64,000 nt of DNA from Geotalea toluenoxydans JCM 15764 (GCF_001311985.1 NZ_BBCJ01000018.1:1-64000), one strand, 5' to 3'. Counted from the stretch's first letter, positions 41,719 through 52,245 are shown. Notes: generated by a model from the letters alone, not told the origin. Program-made: numbers and translations.

Positions 41719-42880
41719 CTATTCCCCCCTCAGGCTGCAAACCGGATCGAGACGGTAGACGGCGATCATGGTCCCGTGCTGCCAAGGAGGGCCAAGAAAC
41801 AGCTGGCCGCCAGGCAACCGGGAAAAGCACAGGCAAAAAGTCGGCAGCCACGGAAAAGACCGTTTCGGTAACCAGGAAGGCAATGGCATAGCCGGCAACA
41901 TATCCTGCCACTCCTCCGGTAAGACCCAAGAAGGCAGACTCTGCCCCAAAAAGCAGCAGGACCTCTTTCCGGGAGGCGCCGATTGCTTTGAGCAGGCCGA
42001 TCTCCTTGCCGCGTTCCAGCACACTGCTGCCCATGGTGCCGGCAACACTGCCGCCGCAGGCGGTCAACACCACCGCCGTCACCAGCAGCATCAACAGTTG
42101 AACCTTTTTCAGCAACGACTCACTGGTCCTGGCAACCTGGCGGACCTCTTTCACCTTAGCCCCATTCAGACGTTTCTGCAGGTTGTCCGCAAACCGCCGG
42201 AGATCCTCACCCGACGCCGAAGCCAAAACTCTGACTGCCGTTACCTGCCCGGGCACTCCCAGCGCCTTCTGCAGGGCCTGCAGATTAACAAAAACCAGCC
42301 CATCCTCTTCGCCGCCGCTGGAGACAATTCCCGCAACCCTGACAACCAGATTTCCGGCCGAACCCGTCAAAGTCAGCTCATCACCCGGTTTTACGGAATG
42401 ACGCAGGGCAATGTCATTCCCGATAAGGCATTCGTGTGCCTGCGGCCAACCGCCACTCACCCGCCACCAGGGGAAGAGCCTGCGTACCGCTGAAAACTCA
42501 ACGCCATCCGCAGCAACATTTCTGCCTTTAAGATTGAAAGTTCCCCGCAGGCTTGGGGAATAGTCCGCCCGTACGGTACGATCCTGCAATAGGGCTTGTT
42601 CCACCTGTCCCTGAGCTACATAAGCCGGTTCAGCTATCATACCGAAATTCATGCCACCACTTCCCACTTCCATTCCGGCACTGTCTCCCACAACAACCAG
42701 GTTGGCGCCATACCGCCTGATCTCCTCAGCGATCTTTTTCTCCATGGAGAAGGAAACAATCCCCAGAGCGGTAACCAGACTCGATGCCATGGTCAGAACA
42801 AGCAACAGCAGCAGCGTGCCACCCTTGCGATGGGCAAGGGAGCGGGTTACCACATGAAAAAACCAGCGTTTCCTGCTCAT
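41719..42880 (-). CDS. FtsX-like ABC transporter permease, frameshifted near the end
   Basis: About 387 residues. An N-terminal helix (GGTLLLLLVLTMASSLVTALG) is followed by a periplasmic domain (SFSMEKKIAEEIRRYGANLVVV, GNDIALRHSVKPGDELTL). A membrane cluster follows, with GTMGSSVLERGKEIGLLKAIGASRKEVLLLF, the coupling segment contacting the ATPase, and GLTGGVAGYVAGYAIAFL. A one-base slip near 41770 disguises the last helix (GSTMIAVYRLDPVCSLRGE). The start is one base after the stop of the next permease. It corresponds to Cj1662-type proteins in iron-uptake operons. The substrate is not readable. Confidence 0.75.
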
Positions 42881-42881
42881 A

Positions 42882-44110
42882 TCACCCCTTTATTACCTGC
42901 ACCGGCTTAATGAGCAACGCCCTTCGCAGCGGAGCTACGCTCCCGGCCACGGCAACGGCAAACGCAGACAGGATGGCAGTGGGGAAAAGCCATAGGGCGA
43001 TTTGATCCTGGAGTTGAACACAACACGGCTGATCAATTCTGCCAGCTGATCCCCCAGCAGGTAGCCGAGCAGCCCCCCAATCACGGAAATGATCAGAACC
43101 TCGCCGATAAAAATGGCGATTACCTGGAAGCGGTCAGCGCCAAGGGTTTTCATCAGCGCAACCTCCGTTTGCCTTTCGGCCATAGATGCCATGAGGCTGG
43201 TGGAGACGGCAATGGCCGATGCCGTCAGCGCCAGGGAGGTCAGAAGGATGATGATCAGATTGAATTTTTCAAGCAGGGAACCTTCGGCACTGGCTATCTG
43301 CCAGATCGGCTTGGCCCTGCTCCCGGTCATTACCTCCTCCACATTCTTGGCAACCGAGGTGACGTAGGCGGTGCAGTACCATTTTTCGTATTCAAGCTTG
43401 TTCATGGTCGCCGGATCCCTGGAGCCGAACTCATCCATGGGCACCGTCAGGGCACTGACCAGAACTCTTGAGATGCGCCCTTCCTTTGCCAGCAGTCCCT
43501 GCACTGTCGCCAGCGGGGCAAAGAGCTGCTCCTCTTCATAACCGCCAGTGGTCACGACCCCTGAGATTTTGAACCGCCGGCTTCTGCCGTCCTTTCGGGC
43601 AATGATCTCGCTCCCCGGGTTCAAGGCGAATCTTTTCGCCAGGGAGACGCCGACTATTGCTTCGTCTGCAGCTTGAGGCCATTCACCGGCTATTTCCCAC
43701 CATGGAGCAATCTGCCGTACCCCCTGGGTTGACGGCTCTGCCCCTTCCACCTGCAGTTCCTTGGCGAACCAGGTACCGCTGACAACGCCGCGCTCTTTTC
43801 TGCCGCCGGCTTCCAGCTCGACGATACCAAAGAGGTATGGTGCGAAGCCTGTAATGTTGTACTTCCAGAAAACGGTTTTGATCTTTTTCAGGTCGGCCTC
43901 GGCCAGTTCCCCCGCACCATCGGTAACGGCGGGTTCCACGAGAATGTTGGCGCCGTAGCTGCGTAACTCAAGGGCCATCTTATGGGATACTTCTCCGTAA
44001 ATACCAAGGAAGGCTGTTGCCACGGCAGCGCCCATGGTTATGGAGAGCAACAGGAACAATACCGCCTTTGGCCGTTTGAGAAACGAGCTTTTCAGTATGC
44101 GCAGGAGCAA
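42882..44110 (-). CDS. FtsX-like ABC transporter permease (paralog of the next gene), frameshifted near the end
   Basis: About 410 residues. An N-terminal helix (AVLFLLLSITMGAAVATAFLG) leads into a periplasmic domain (GEVSHKMALELRSYGANILVEP). The main membrane part holds STSLMASMAERQTEVALMKTLGADRFQVI, the usual coupling helix, and GEVLIISVIGGLLGYLLGD. Near 42950 a slip hides the final helix (ALWLFPTAILSAFAVAVAGSV) and tail (PLRRALLIKPVQVIKG). The conserved ELRSYGANILV/EIRRYGANLVV pair shows it is a paralog of the next gene, so the two form a heterodimeric permease. Confidence 0.78.
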
Positions 44111-44116
44111 TGGAGC

Positions 44117-44496
44117 CTACCCTTGCGCGGCCTGGACGCTTTGCCTGAGGGTTGCAACCTTCACCTTGAGCCGGCGCCATGCATAGACCCCCCAGATGAC
44201 CAGCACTGCCATCACCACATGCTTGACCATCAATGCAGGCACCTGCAGTTTGTCCGCGGCGTTAGCCACTCGAAACTGGTGTAGAAGACGGTCCGGGGAA
44301 TGCCGCCGATAATGATCCACCAGAGGGCAAAGCGGAAGAATTTGACCATCTGGTCATAGGTCCTGAGGAAAAAGAGGCTTGCCTCCCGACTTGCCATAAC
44401 TGCCTGGGTCCTGACGATGGCGTGAATGACGAAGGCGGAGGCGGCGAGAAGTGCGGTGGCCACATCGTGAAAATAATTGTTCATCATGATGGCCAC
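44117..44496 (-). CDS. Small integral membrane protein at the head of the ABC operon, frameshifted
   Basis: About 126 residues with three to four helices. The first part (MMNNYFHDVATALLAASAFVIHAI) is followed by a helix of the type FFRFALWWIIIGGIPRTVFYTSFEW. After a one-base slip near 44265 the sequence continues ANAADKLQVPALMVKHVVMAVLVIWGVYAWRR. GTG 44496 follows GGAG by six bases; an ATG lies four codons in. I do not recognise the family, but the position directly upstream of the permeases suggests it is an accessory membrane subunit, as in other DUF2318 operons. Confidence 0.6.
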
Positions 44497-44598
44497 ACCC
44501 AGCTCCGGCTGATCTGCATTGGATTTTCTCCTTGCTCACTCATTGTCAAATATAGAAGGTACAAAAAGTTGCTTCTGCAAGACTCCGCTGAACCTTGT

Positions 44599-46217
44599 TC
44601 AAGGGTTCTCGTCTTTTTCTATACGGGCAATATCCCCCATAAGAAAATTACGGGCCAGAAGGAACTCCAGAATTGGCCTGTCATCGGTGTTTATAGGTAT
44701 ACGCCCGTTTTTGACCAGCTCAGCCACCTGCTCCGGAGTCCGGGACAGGACAAAGTCAAGATCTTCACCGGCCATGCGGTGAACTCGTTCCCTGATATCT
44801 CCCTCTCCGCGCTCGAACGGGATATTCCGGCCAAGCATTATCAGATCAAGTGATTCAGGCACCTTCCAGAGCATCACATGCTTGAATGCCGTGGCAAATG
44901 TTTTGATCATCATCGTCACATCATCATTGGCAAGCACGTAATAGGGAAGCCACTGGCAGTACACTCCCCCTCATTCAGCCTGCCGGCCGCGATACGGTAA
45001 TACTCGCTGCTGAAGAGGCTCGCCACCTCTGATTCGGTGGGATAGGACGGTTCGGAGGAGATAACGTCGTATCGGACATCATTCATCGTAAGAAATTGTC
45101 GCGCATCATTGACAATGACATTTACCCCATCGAGCAGCCCTTTTTTTCCGTGATGAGCCACTGCCCTGACCACCGCCGGATTTATTTCCACCAGGTCCGT
45201 TACCGGTACATGCCCCTTGGCAGCGGCTACGGTAATGCCCGCCCCAAGACCTATGATGAGAGCTTTGTGGGGTTCGGTATGGGCCGCAAGGGGAAGATAA
45301 GCTAGGAGGCGGGTATTGGCGATATCGGGCTGGAGTGTTCCTTCGATTTTCCCCCCGACCTGCAGCATCAGGTTCCCGTCCGGCATCCTGAAGGCCCTTA
45401 CCGAACCGGAGGCGTTTTCCTCATAAAAAACTCGGGCAGATTCCAAAAAAGGGCTCTGCACCAATGGCAACTTCGCCCAACTACTACCCCGATTGGCAGT
45501 GTAGAAATTGACCAGGGTGGTTCGTTCCTTCGTCTCGGCACTCCAGGCCGCCACGGCTAAAAATAGCGTAAATATCCCAATCGCCGGGCGCAAGCCTGAC
45601 CGTGCCGTCACCAGGAGAACAATGCCAAGAATCACGTTGATTCCTGCCGGTAGAAAGGTGGCTCCTTTAATCCCGAGCGTGGGAATAAGGAAAAACCCTG
45701 CAGACAGGGAACCGAACACCGCCCCAAGGGTATTGGTGCCGTAGGCGATGCCGATCTTCCGCCCCACCTGGGAAAGCTCACCGGTGATGCTTTTGATCAC
45801 CAGGGGGAAGGTCGCCCCCATGAGAAGCGCCGGCCAGAACATCACCAAAGCACAGAGGGCAATCTGGACCGTGAAAAACAGGGGAGGATTCAGATGAAGT
45901 GACTGGTACATCCTTGCGTAAAGCTCCGGCAGCGCATGGATAATAGGAATGCTGGCGACCCCGCCTATACCGATACCGATCTCGCAGAGGCCGAGCGCCT
46001 TCACGGGGTCCATCCGGTCTCCAAGACGCCCCCCGATGAACCCTCCAACAGCCAGTCCGGCCATAAAGGTGGCAAGCATAGTTGAGAGGGCGTAGACGGT
46101 GCTCCCCAGTACCAGCGACATGGCCCGTGACCAGACCACCTCGTAGATCAGCGCCGCAGCCCCGGAAAAAAACGAGGAGACGAGAACAATGGCACTGATC
46201 TTCCTTTTATCAAGCAT
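44599..46217 (-). CDS. Membrane-bound spermidine-synthase-like protein (fused MFS-like/SpeE), frameshifted
   Basis: About 540 residues. The first 200 form helices with GAAALIYEVVWSRAMSLVLGSTVYALSTML, then GGFIGGRLGDRMDP, a loop common in fused aminopropyltransferases. The soluble half has KALIIGLGAGITVAAAKGH (nucleotide-binding Gly loop), VDLVEINPAVVRAVAHH and VIVNDARQFLTMNDVRYDVISSEPSYPTESE, which is SpeE-like. A slip near 44960 hides the last ~115 residues, which resume YCQWLPYYVLANDDV. ATG 46217 (M11 of the frame) is preferred to the upstream TTG. Substrate is not certain, since fused proteins of this type need not make spermidine. Confidence 0.8.
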
Positions 46218-46253
46218 TTCATCTAACCTCGATCTAATCGCGGCCAAGTTCCG

Positions 46254-47597
46254 CTATCCCGGTGCCTCGGTCTTCTTCAGTGCTTCCCGCTCCCGTGCAA
46301 ACTGGGTAAAGGCCCGCCCCTGGGGATACTGTATCATCCACGAAGTGATGTGGGACATTGGAAACCCGCGCCAGGAGATCTGTGGGATACGTCCCAGGAT
46401 TCGTGGAATGGTGAAAAGCTCGGCCCGCAGCTTGACGATTGCCTCTTCCCGGTAGTCGATGCTCATCAGTGGGTCATCGTGGGTAAAGACGGCATGATTG
46501 CCGTCAAAGCTGTCCCAGTCGAGGCCGGGAACAAGATAAGGCTTATACAGCTCGTACAGCTGTGTCCCCGGAAACGGAGTGGTCATAACGGGATGGGCCG
46601 AGACTTTCAGTTCATCGCACAACTTGAGGATGCCTTCGTAATCCTCGCGCCGGTCCTGCCTGCCGCCGATCATCATGAAGAGCATGACCTCGATGCCATG
46701 ATCCCGGATTTTTTTAATGGCATCCCGCCGCTGTCGCCCCTGCTTGGTGACCGCCTTATACTCCTCCAGGCTGCCGATGTTGTTGGATTCCCAGCCCACC
46801 AGCACCGCCGTTAAGCCGGCCTTGCGGGCATTGGTCAAAAGCTCGCCCGCCCGGGGGTGGTCCACCGAAACCAAGTCGCCTGAGCCGAACCAGGACTTGC
46901 CCCGTAGGCTCTTCCCCATCTCCAGGTAGAGCTCGATGGTATAGTCCATGTTGACACCCCAGACGTTGTCGTCGATCCCCCAGAACAGACGCCGTTTGCT
47001 TTGGGCAATCTCGGCAACCACCTCGTCAATCGGGCGGGTTCTCACCCGGCCGCCGAAGAATTCGTGAACCGAGCAGAAGGTGCAGCGATGGGGACAGCCG
47101 CGGGAAGTCTGAAAATAGCCGTAAACGTAGTTGGTCTTCCACAGGTTGGTGATTGGCCTGGGGAGCCCCTTCAGCTCCGGGAATCCGCCCTGATATACCG
47201 GCTTCAATCGCCTCTTCTCAGCATCGTCCAGCAGTGCTCCCCAAATCTTCTCAGCCTCGCCAAGGACAATAGCATCGGCATGGCGACCCGCCTCATCGGG
47301 CAGTGCCGTCACATGTATGCCGCCAAGGAGCACTTGCCGCCCCATTTGGCGCAGCCGGTCAGCCATGCGATAGACCCAGGGAGCCTGGGGGGTAAGCACC
47401 GTAAACCCGATCAGGTCGGCATCGGTCTGGTCCGGGTTGAACTGCTCCTTGTTGGCATCTACCAGCTCAACCGTCACGTCCGGACGGATCTGCAGGGTCA
47501 GCCCGGCAAGATATTCCAGCACCGGCGGCGCGATGGGAAGTCCTTTCGATTTCTGCCCTTTTTCACCGAATGGGGGTGAGACAAGAATCAGCTTCAT
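46254..47597 (-). CDS. B12-binding radical SAM protein
   Basis: 447 residues. A cobalamin-binding domain (LILVSPPFGEKG, LLGGIHVTALPDEAG, IVLGEAEKIW) is followed by the radical SAM cluster motif SRGCPHRCTFCSVHEFFG and RLFWGIDDNVWGVN. The C-terminal part (FMMIGGRQDRREDYEGIL, PHVMTTPFPGT-like segment) continues the barrel. It is unbroken. It overlaps the ResB stop/start region by a few bases (stop of resB at 47594, start 47597), so the two are co-translated. It is related to, but clearly distinct from, the radical SAM protein at 36.8 kb; the pair brackets the iron/ABC operon. Confidence 0.85.
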   Translation of the reverse strand: MKLILVSPPFGEKGQKSKGLPIAPPVLEYLAGLTLQIRPDVTVELVDANKEQFNPDQTDADLIGFTVLTPQAPWVYRMADRLRQMGRQVLLGGIHVTALPDEAGRHADAIVLGEAEKIWGALLDDAEKRRLKPVYQGGFPELKGLPRPITNLWKTNYVYGYFQTSRGCPHRCTFCSVHEFFGGRVRTRPIDEVVAEIAQSKRRLFWGIDDNVWGVNMDYTIELYLEMGKSLRGKSWFGSGDLVSVDHPRAGELLTNARKAGLTAVLVGWESNNIGSLEEYKAVTKQGRQRRDAIKKIRDHGIEVMLFMMIGGRQDRREDYEGILKLCDELKVSAHPVMTTPFPGTQLYELYKPYLVPGLDWDSFDGNHAVFTHDDPLMSIDYREEAIVKLRAELFTIPRILGRIPQISWRGFPMSHITSWMIQYPQGRAFTQFAREREALKKTEAPG

Positions 47598-48991
47598 GGC
47601 TCGTCTTGTACCTCTATTGTTCCGGGAAGCTGCATTGCCGCCTTCAGTCCGGCGAACTCTTCCCTAAACATGACCGGGAAGTATTCGGACCGGCCGGCAA
47701 GAAATACCGTCTCTTCCTCTGCCAGGGCTCGAATATCACGGCGATAGAAGCCAAAACGGATGACCAGCGCAATGGTCATGAGCACGAAAGCGGCGTAAAT
47801 TATCATGAGCCCCCTTTCCTGCCCAACGTAAAAATTGATCCAGTAGGTGTAGTCCTGCCATACCAGGCGCTGCCCATTGCCAAACAAGACGGACTCATGG
47901 GGGCGGAGGGTTACGGTCTGCAGCCTCTGCCCATCTTTTTCAAGGGAGAGTGTCATGGCTGGATTGACGATTTCCCTGGTCTGTTTGGATGAGCTGTCAT
48001 TCGGCTGCTGTTTCAGCGCCTGGGGCAGGTTTGACGACAGGCCCCTCGTCCGGCTCTGCTCGGCGACGATGTCGGTATGGAACCGGGCGCGGACGGTATA
48101 CCCTTGCAGAGAAAAGCCATCTTCATCACCGTTCAGAAGCTTGAGTTTGACGAACACACCGTCGATCTCTTTGCCGGCAGAATCCTGAACGACAAAAAGA
48201 GGGGCGACATCGACAGTCTTGATGAGAAAGGATAACCGGCCATCATAGTAAGGGCGATTGATGCTGATGCTCTTCCTTCCCTGACGGGTCTCCAGATCAA
48301 CTTCCAGGTCAACCGGCACCGCCTGATTGTAGTAGGTCGGTTTCACAGCGGTTACGGTGAATTTCGAGGACGGCACGGCACCGAATTTGGGGCGTGTAAA
48401 AATTTGTTTATAATTCCCGTCAAACTGCTCTCCGACAGCCAGATCAACCTCGGCGCGGAATTTGGTATAGATTGTTAGCACCCCTCCCGCCAGCAGCAGC
48501 AGAAAACTCAGGTGGAACAGCAAAGTGGCCAGTGGGGCATAGCGATTACGAATGCCGGCCAACGCCGCGCCGTCACGTATCACCCGATAGCCATGACTGT
48601 CCAGGACCGATGCAATATTATCGAGCGATGCACCTTTCAGCTCAGCGGAACAGCGGTAGCTTTGCACGAACCCGGCATTATCAGGTAGCCGCATCTCCCT
48701 GCAGAGTTTCCAGATCCCAGGCAGCCGGTCGATCATGACCAACAGGAGGTTTCCGAAAAACAGCACCCACAGGGCCATCATCAGGGGGGAAGAATGGAAC
48801 TCCGTGAGATTGAAGGTCTCAAGCAAGGCGACCAGAGTGGGATGATCCTGCTGCCATGCCAAGTACGCCTCCCTGCCGAGAATGGACTTCTGGGGCACTA
48901 TGATTCCCAACAGGCAGAGCATCGCCAGTGCAATGATCAGTGCGGCAGTGACCTTCAAAGACTTGAGGGCTGCAAGTAAGTTTTTCAGCAC
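47594..48991 (-). CDS. resB: Cytochrome c maturation protein ResB
   Basis: 465 residues. Start MLKNLLAALKSLKVTAALIIALAMLCLLGIIVPQ is the typical first helix with the ResB 'KS-L-K...GIIVPQ' signature. Next come a second helix pair (SPLMMALWVLFFGNLLLVMID), a large periplasmic domain and a final helix (GLMIIYAAFVLMTIALVIRFGF). ResB binds reduced apocytochrome and, with CcsA, attaches haem through CxxCH in the periplasm (System II). It lies immediately after ccsA (9 bases) and just before a radical SAM gene. The frame is intact. It would serve the multihaem cytochrome downstream in the same direction. Confidence 0.88.
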   Translation of the reverse strand: MLKNLLAALKSLKVTAALIIALAMLCLLGIIVPQKSILGREAYLAWQQDHPTLVALLETFNLTEFHSSPLMMALWVLFFGNLLLVMIDRLPGIWKLCREMRLPDNAGFVQSYRCSAELKGASLDNIASVLDSHGYRVIRDGAALAGIRNRYAPLATLLFHLSFLLLLAGGVLTIYTKFRAEVDLAVGEQFDGNYKQIFTRPKFGAVPSSKFTVTAVKPTYYNQAVPVDLEVDLETRQGRKSISINRPYYDGRLSFLIKTVDVAPLFVVQDSAGKEIDGVFVKLKLLNGDEDGFSLQGYTVRARFHTDIVAEQSRTRGLSSNLPQALKQQPNDSSSKQTREIVNPAMTLSLEKDGQRLQTVTLRPHESVLFGNGQRLVWQDYTYWINFYVGQERGLMIIYAAFVLMTIALVIRFGFYRRDIRALAEEETVFLAGRSEYFPVMFREEFAGLKAAMQLPGTIEVQDEP

Positions 48992-48999
48992 GCCTGCTC

Positions 49000-49833
49000 C
49001 TACTGCCCCTGCATCGCACGGAAGAGGTGCAGGCTTGATGAAACAAAGAAATTAATGCCGAAAAAGGTAATGACCATTCCAGCCAATGCCCAAATAACGA
49101 TCCAGGCCAGTCGGCGGCCTCGCCACCCCATGGTGAGACGCAGGTGAATGGCGAAACCATATATCAGCCATGTCACCAGTGACCAAGTCTCAACCGGGTC
49201 CCATGACCAATAGTTCCCCCACAGATCCTTGGCCCAGATAGCTCCGGACGGGATCATCACGGCATCGGTTATGAAGCCGAAGACCACATATTTGAACATC
49301 AATTCATCGAGCATCGGCAGATCGGGGAATTTTGCGTAAAACTCCTTCCGGGGGTTCTTCTCCTTAAGAAGGTAGATGATTCCCAGGCCGAAGGCGATGG
49401 CAAAGGCGCCAAAAGCCAGCCAGGCAAATAAAACATGGATTCCCAGCCAGAAAGACTTCAAAGAAACCGACATGGGAATAAGTTGGGGAGAACGCATGAC
49501 ACCGAAACCGAACAGGAGCAGGGAGAACGGAATAGTGCCGACGCCGATGGCACTGAGGCTGCGGTGTTTCCACATAAAGATGATGGTAAACAGCACCACG
49601 AACCAGGAACCTGCCGTTGCAGATTCGTAATCCCCTGCCCAGGGCAGATTCCCGACAGCAACATACCTGGCGATGATGGAGGCTGTATGGATCAGAAATA
49701 CCGCAGCAATGGGGTAGATGATCTTCTGGAGGATGTTTTCTTTCCTGAAGACGAAGGCATAAATGTACAGGCCACTGATGATTCCGTAACCACAGAGGGA
49801 TATCCAGACAAGGATTGACTCAAGAGGTGCCAC
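49000..49833 (-). CDS. ccsA: Cytochrome c maturation protein CcsA/ResC
   Basis: 277 residues, with seven to eight membrane helices. The haem-handling motif LWGNYWSWDPVETWSLVTW, a WWD-type domain, is present at about residues 203-221, together with histidines in IHTASIIARY, GIHVLFAWLAFG and IHLRLTMGW. CcsA exports or presents haem to ResB. The frame is intact. Its small size compared with full-length ResC (about 300-400) suggests the short bacterial type. It precedes resB by nine bases, so they form one transcription unit. Confidence 0.88.
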   Translation of the reverse strand: MAPLESILVWISLCGYGIISGLYIYAFVFRKENILQKIIYPIAAVFLIHTASIIARYVAVGNLPWAGDYESATAGSWFVVLFTIIFMWKHRSLSAIGVGTIPFSLLLFGFGVMRSPQLIPMSVSLKSFWLGIHVLFAWLAFGAFAIAFGLGIIYLLKEKNPRKEFYAKFPDLPMLDELMFKYVVFGFITDAVMIPSGAIWAKDLWGNYWSWDPVETWSLVTWLIYGFAIHLRLTMGWRGRRLAWIVIWALAGMVITFFGINFFVSSSLHLFRAMQGQ

Positions 49834-49943
49834 AGTGAGAAACCTCCAAATTTCGGCACCGTTGCCGATTTGATTAAAATATCATGCCACCCGTTAACAA
49901 GTAAACCTGTTAAACCTTCAGCCTTTTAGCATTTCGTCACGAC

Positions 49944-51013
49944 TTACTCAATTTCTGCCGCGAAGGTGACCACTTGGTCGATAATTGGCTGGTACCACTC
50001 GTAGGTGGGAGGAACGACCAGATTCCCTTTTTTGTCGATGTATCCGCACAGGTCCCCTTGGCGCACAGCCGCCAACCCGTTGATAAAAATCGTTGCAGCC
50101 TCGAAACGGGGAGGATGATCTCTCGTCCTTGGCGATCGATGTAACCGACTTTCCCCCCGATCTTGACCGGCGCAAGCCCCTCTGAAAAGAGCGATGGTCC
50201 GTCCATTGTCAGCGGCACGGCATCCTCGCCCCGCCGGTCAATAAACCGCCAGGCGCCTTCTTGCTCTACTGCGGCCACGCCCTCCTTGAACCGGAGGCAG
50301 TTTTTATATTTTGCCTCTACTATCCAGACGCCATTGGTATCGATGAAGCCCCACTGGCCGTACTTGCCATTGATCTTCACGGCAGCCAACCCTTCGCGGA
50401 AGGGGGTGGCATCATCAAACATCGGCTGGATCACCATGGTCCCGGAACGATTGATAAAGCCGAATTTTTTTCCCTTCTTCACTGGCGCCAAACCCTCTGA
50501 AAAGAACCTTGCATCTTCGTAAAGCGGCTGAATGATCATCTTGCCCGTTGTATCCATGAACCCGGCCTTGTAACCATCTTTGGTGACGGCCACGACTACC
50601 GCCAAACCCTCGGTAAAAGCAAAGGTCGAAACAATGCTTGAGGGGATAACCATCTTGCCGACCTTGTTGATATACCCCCACCTGTCACCAACCAGAACTG
50701 CCGCCAGCCCTTCGTTAAAGATAGAAGCCGCCTTGAACCGGGGTTCGATGACAATTTTGCCGGATGTGTCGATATAGCCATCCTTGCCACCAATCCTCAC
50801 TGCCGCCAGCCCTTCGGAGAAAAGTGACGCGTTCTCGAATCGGGCCGGGATCGCCAGTTTTCCACTTTGGTCAATATAGCCGAATTTGCCGTTTTGCCTT
50901 ACCAGAAGGCGCACTGCCTCTCCTTTCTGTAAGGGAGGCTCCGTCTCCTGCCTGCACGCAGCAAGGGCCATAGTGATGAATAGTGAGAAAAAAACAAGGC
51001 ATCTGAATGTCAT
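49944..51013 (-). CDS. WG-repeat lipoprotein, frameshifted near the end
   Basis: About 356 residues. Signal peptide MTFRCLVFFSLFITMALAAC is a lipoprotein type with the lipobox LAAC and Cys19 or 20. Nine tandem WG/KWG modules follow, each about 36 residues, of the form GYIDTSGKIVIEPRFKAASIFNEGLAAV. Near 50108 one base is missing and the last module resumes FEAATIFINGLAAV, ending FAAEIE at 49944. WG repeats are found in secreted or lipid-anchored proteins; ligand unknown. It lies 38 bases after the next minus-strand gene and 110 bases before ccsA. Confidence 0.8.
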
Positions 51014-51051
51014 AGGTTGGGTCCTGTAATGTGGGTAGGTGAATGGGATGG

Positions 51052-52245
51052 TTATATGTCAACGGTTGAGTCGTTGATGGCTTTAAGTACTTTCGCATCC
51101 GTAGTGCGCAAAGAGATACCGTCGGGCGTTTCTGTAATCCAGACCCGTCGAGGCCTCCAGCTCAGACGTATCAACAATCCCAGCAGGGCAGTCCACGCAC
51201 CGGCAAACAGGGCACTCTTGTGGCGGCGACGGGTTACATGGATCTCGCTCCATTGCCCCAGTCCTTCGAGCTTGGCAACATAGCCGGCCGATTCCTTTTT
51301 GTTCTCTCCCCAGAGGAATAGTTCGGTATCCACTATACGAGATCCTTTGTAGTCCACTGCCACTTTCATGGCTTTGTCCTGTGGCCGGAGCCATGCCTCT
51401 CCCTTGACCTTCTCGAAATGATCATCATCGATTTCGCCATGGAATGTATATCCCTCTTTCGGTTTGTCCAAGGGAAGGAGTTTGACGAAATTGGTGAAGA
51501 CGATGTGGTTCGATGTGGTGGTGACGACCAGCCAGGCATCGAACAAAAAGCGGGCCATGTGGATCTCAAAGGCGTCGATGCCAAGGGGAGAGCCTGGACT
51601 GATGGTCGCCCGCTGCAGTTCCTTTCCGTCCGGGTCGCATATGACGATGTCGGTAGCGCCTTGAGGATACTTGCCATCAGGAAGGATCTGACGGGTTATC
51701 TGAAGCTTGACCGGCAGTTCATCGAACGAGGAGAGTGCGCCCTTGGTGAGAATCCCGTAGGAGGAGGCTTCGAAGAGCTTGAGCGGCCCGCCGACCCCAA
51801 GCAGAATGGTGCCGGAGAATTGGCGAACGTTGTCGTAGGTCCCTACCAGAAGGGTGAATGACAGCCCTGCCAGCAGGAGTAGCCTTCCCCAATACCCCCG
51901 GTCTGGCCGCTCTCCGTAACGCCCGGATTCATCGAGGGTATAGCCTGTTCGTACGAGATGCTCGCGTAGCTGTTCCCGGCTAAAAGGTACGGTTGCGGCC
52001 CGTCCTCGAAACAGCGCTTCTGAACCATATCGTTTCCCGGAACGGAATCGTCTCACATCAATGAACAGGCGTGCAAGGAGCCAGGCCAGACAGAGCAGGT
52101 TGTTGATCAGCAGGATTATCGGGGAGATGGAACTTCCCCCGCTGATGCGCTGGAGAACCACCGCCAGCGGAATTATGAGGAATACACCAAAAGCAAGTGG
52201 CGAGATAACGACCAGAGAAACCAGTAAACGGATGCGTGTCATCAT
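51052..52245 (-). CDS. ResB-like or unclassified membrane protein
   Basis: 397 residues. Two N-terminal helices (LLVSLVVISPLAFGVFLIIPLAVVLQ and SPIILLINNLLCLAWLLARLF), a cytoplasmic stretch, a helix (YWGRLLLLAGLSFTLLVGTYDN), and a large periplasmic beta domain (LFEASSYGILTKGALSSFDELPVK). It ends with a helix near the C-terminus (SALFAGAWTALLGLLIRLSW). The layout resembles ResB-type proteins and the gene at 38.4 kb, but motifs are weak. No good ribosome site precedes ATG 52245; TTTATGATG offers two ATG codons. It lies just downstream of the multihaem cytochrome's terminator. Confidence 0.5.
   Translation of the reverse strand: MMTRIRLLVSLVVISPLAFGVFLIIPLAVVLQRISGGSSISPIILLINNLLCLAWLLARLFIDVRRFRSGKRYGSEALFRGRAATVPFSREQLREHLVRTGYTLDESGRYGERPDRGYWGRLLLLAGLSFTLLVGTYDNVRQFSGTILLGVGGPLKLFEASSYGILTKGALSSFDELPVKLQITRQILPDGKYPQGATDIVICDPDGKELQRATISPGSPLGIDAFEIHMARFLFDAWLVVTTTSNHIVFTNFVKLLPLDKPKEGYTFHGEIDDDHFEKVKGEAWLRPQDKAMKVAVDYKGSRIVDTELFLWGENKKESAGYVAKLEGLGQWSEIHVTRRRHKSALFAGAWTALLGLLIRLSWRPRRVWITETPDGISLRTTDAKVLKAINDSTVDI

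Noticed and set aside
41021-42880. A single 619-residue reading frame joining permease and ATPase
   Set aside because: The fusion depends on a one-base slip near 41770. The other frame gives a normal permease end (TMIAVYRLDPVCSLRGE) with a stop, followed by a separate GTG start for the ATPase.
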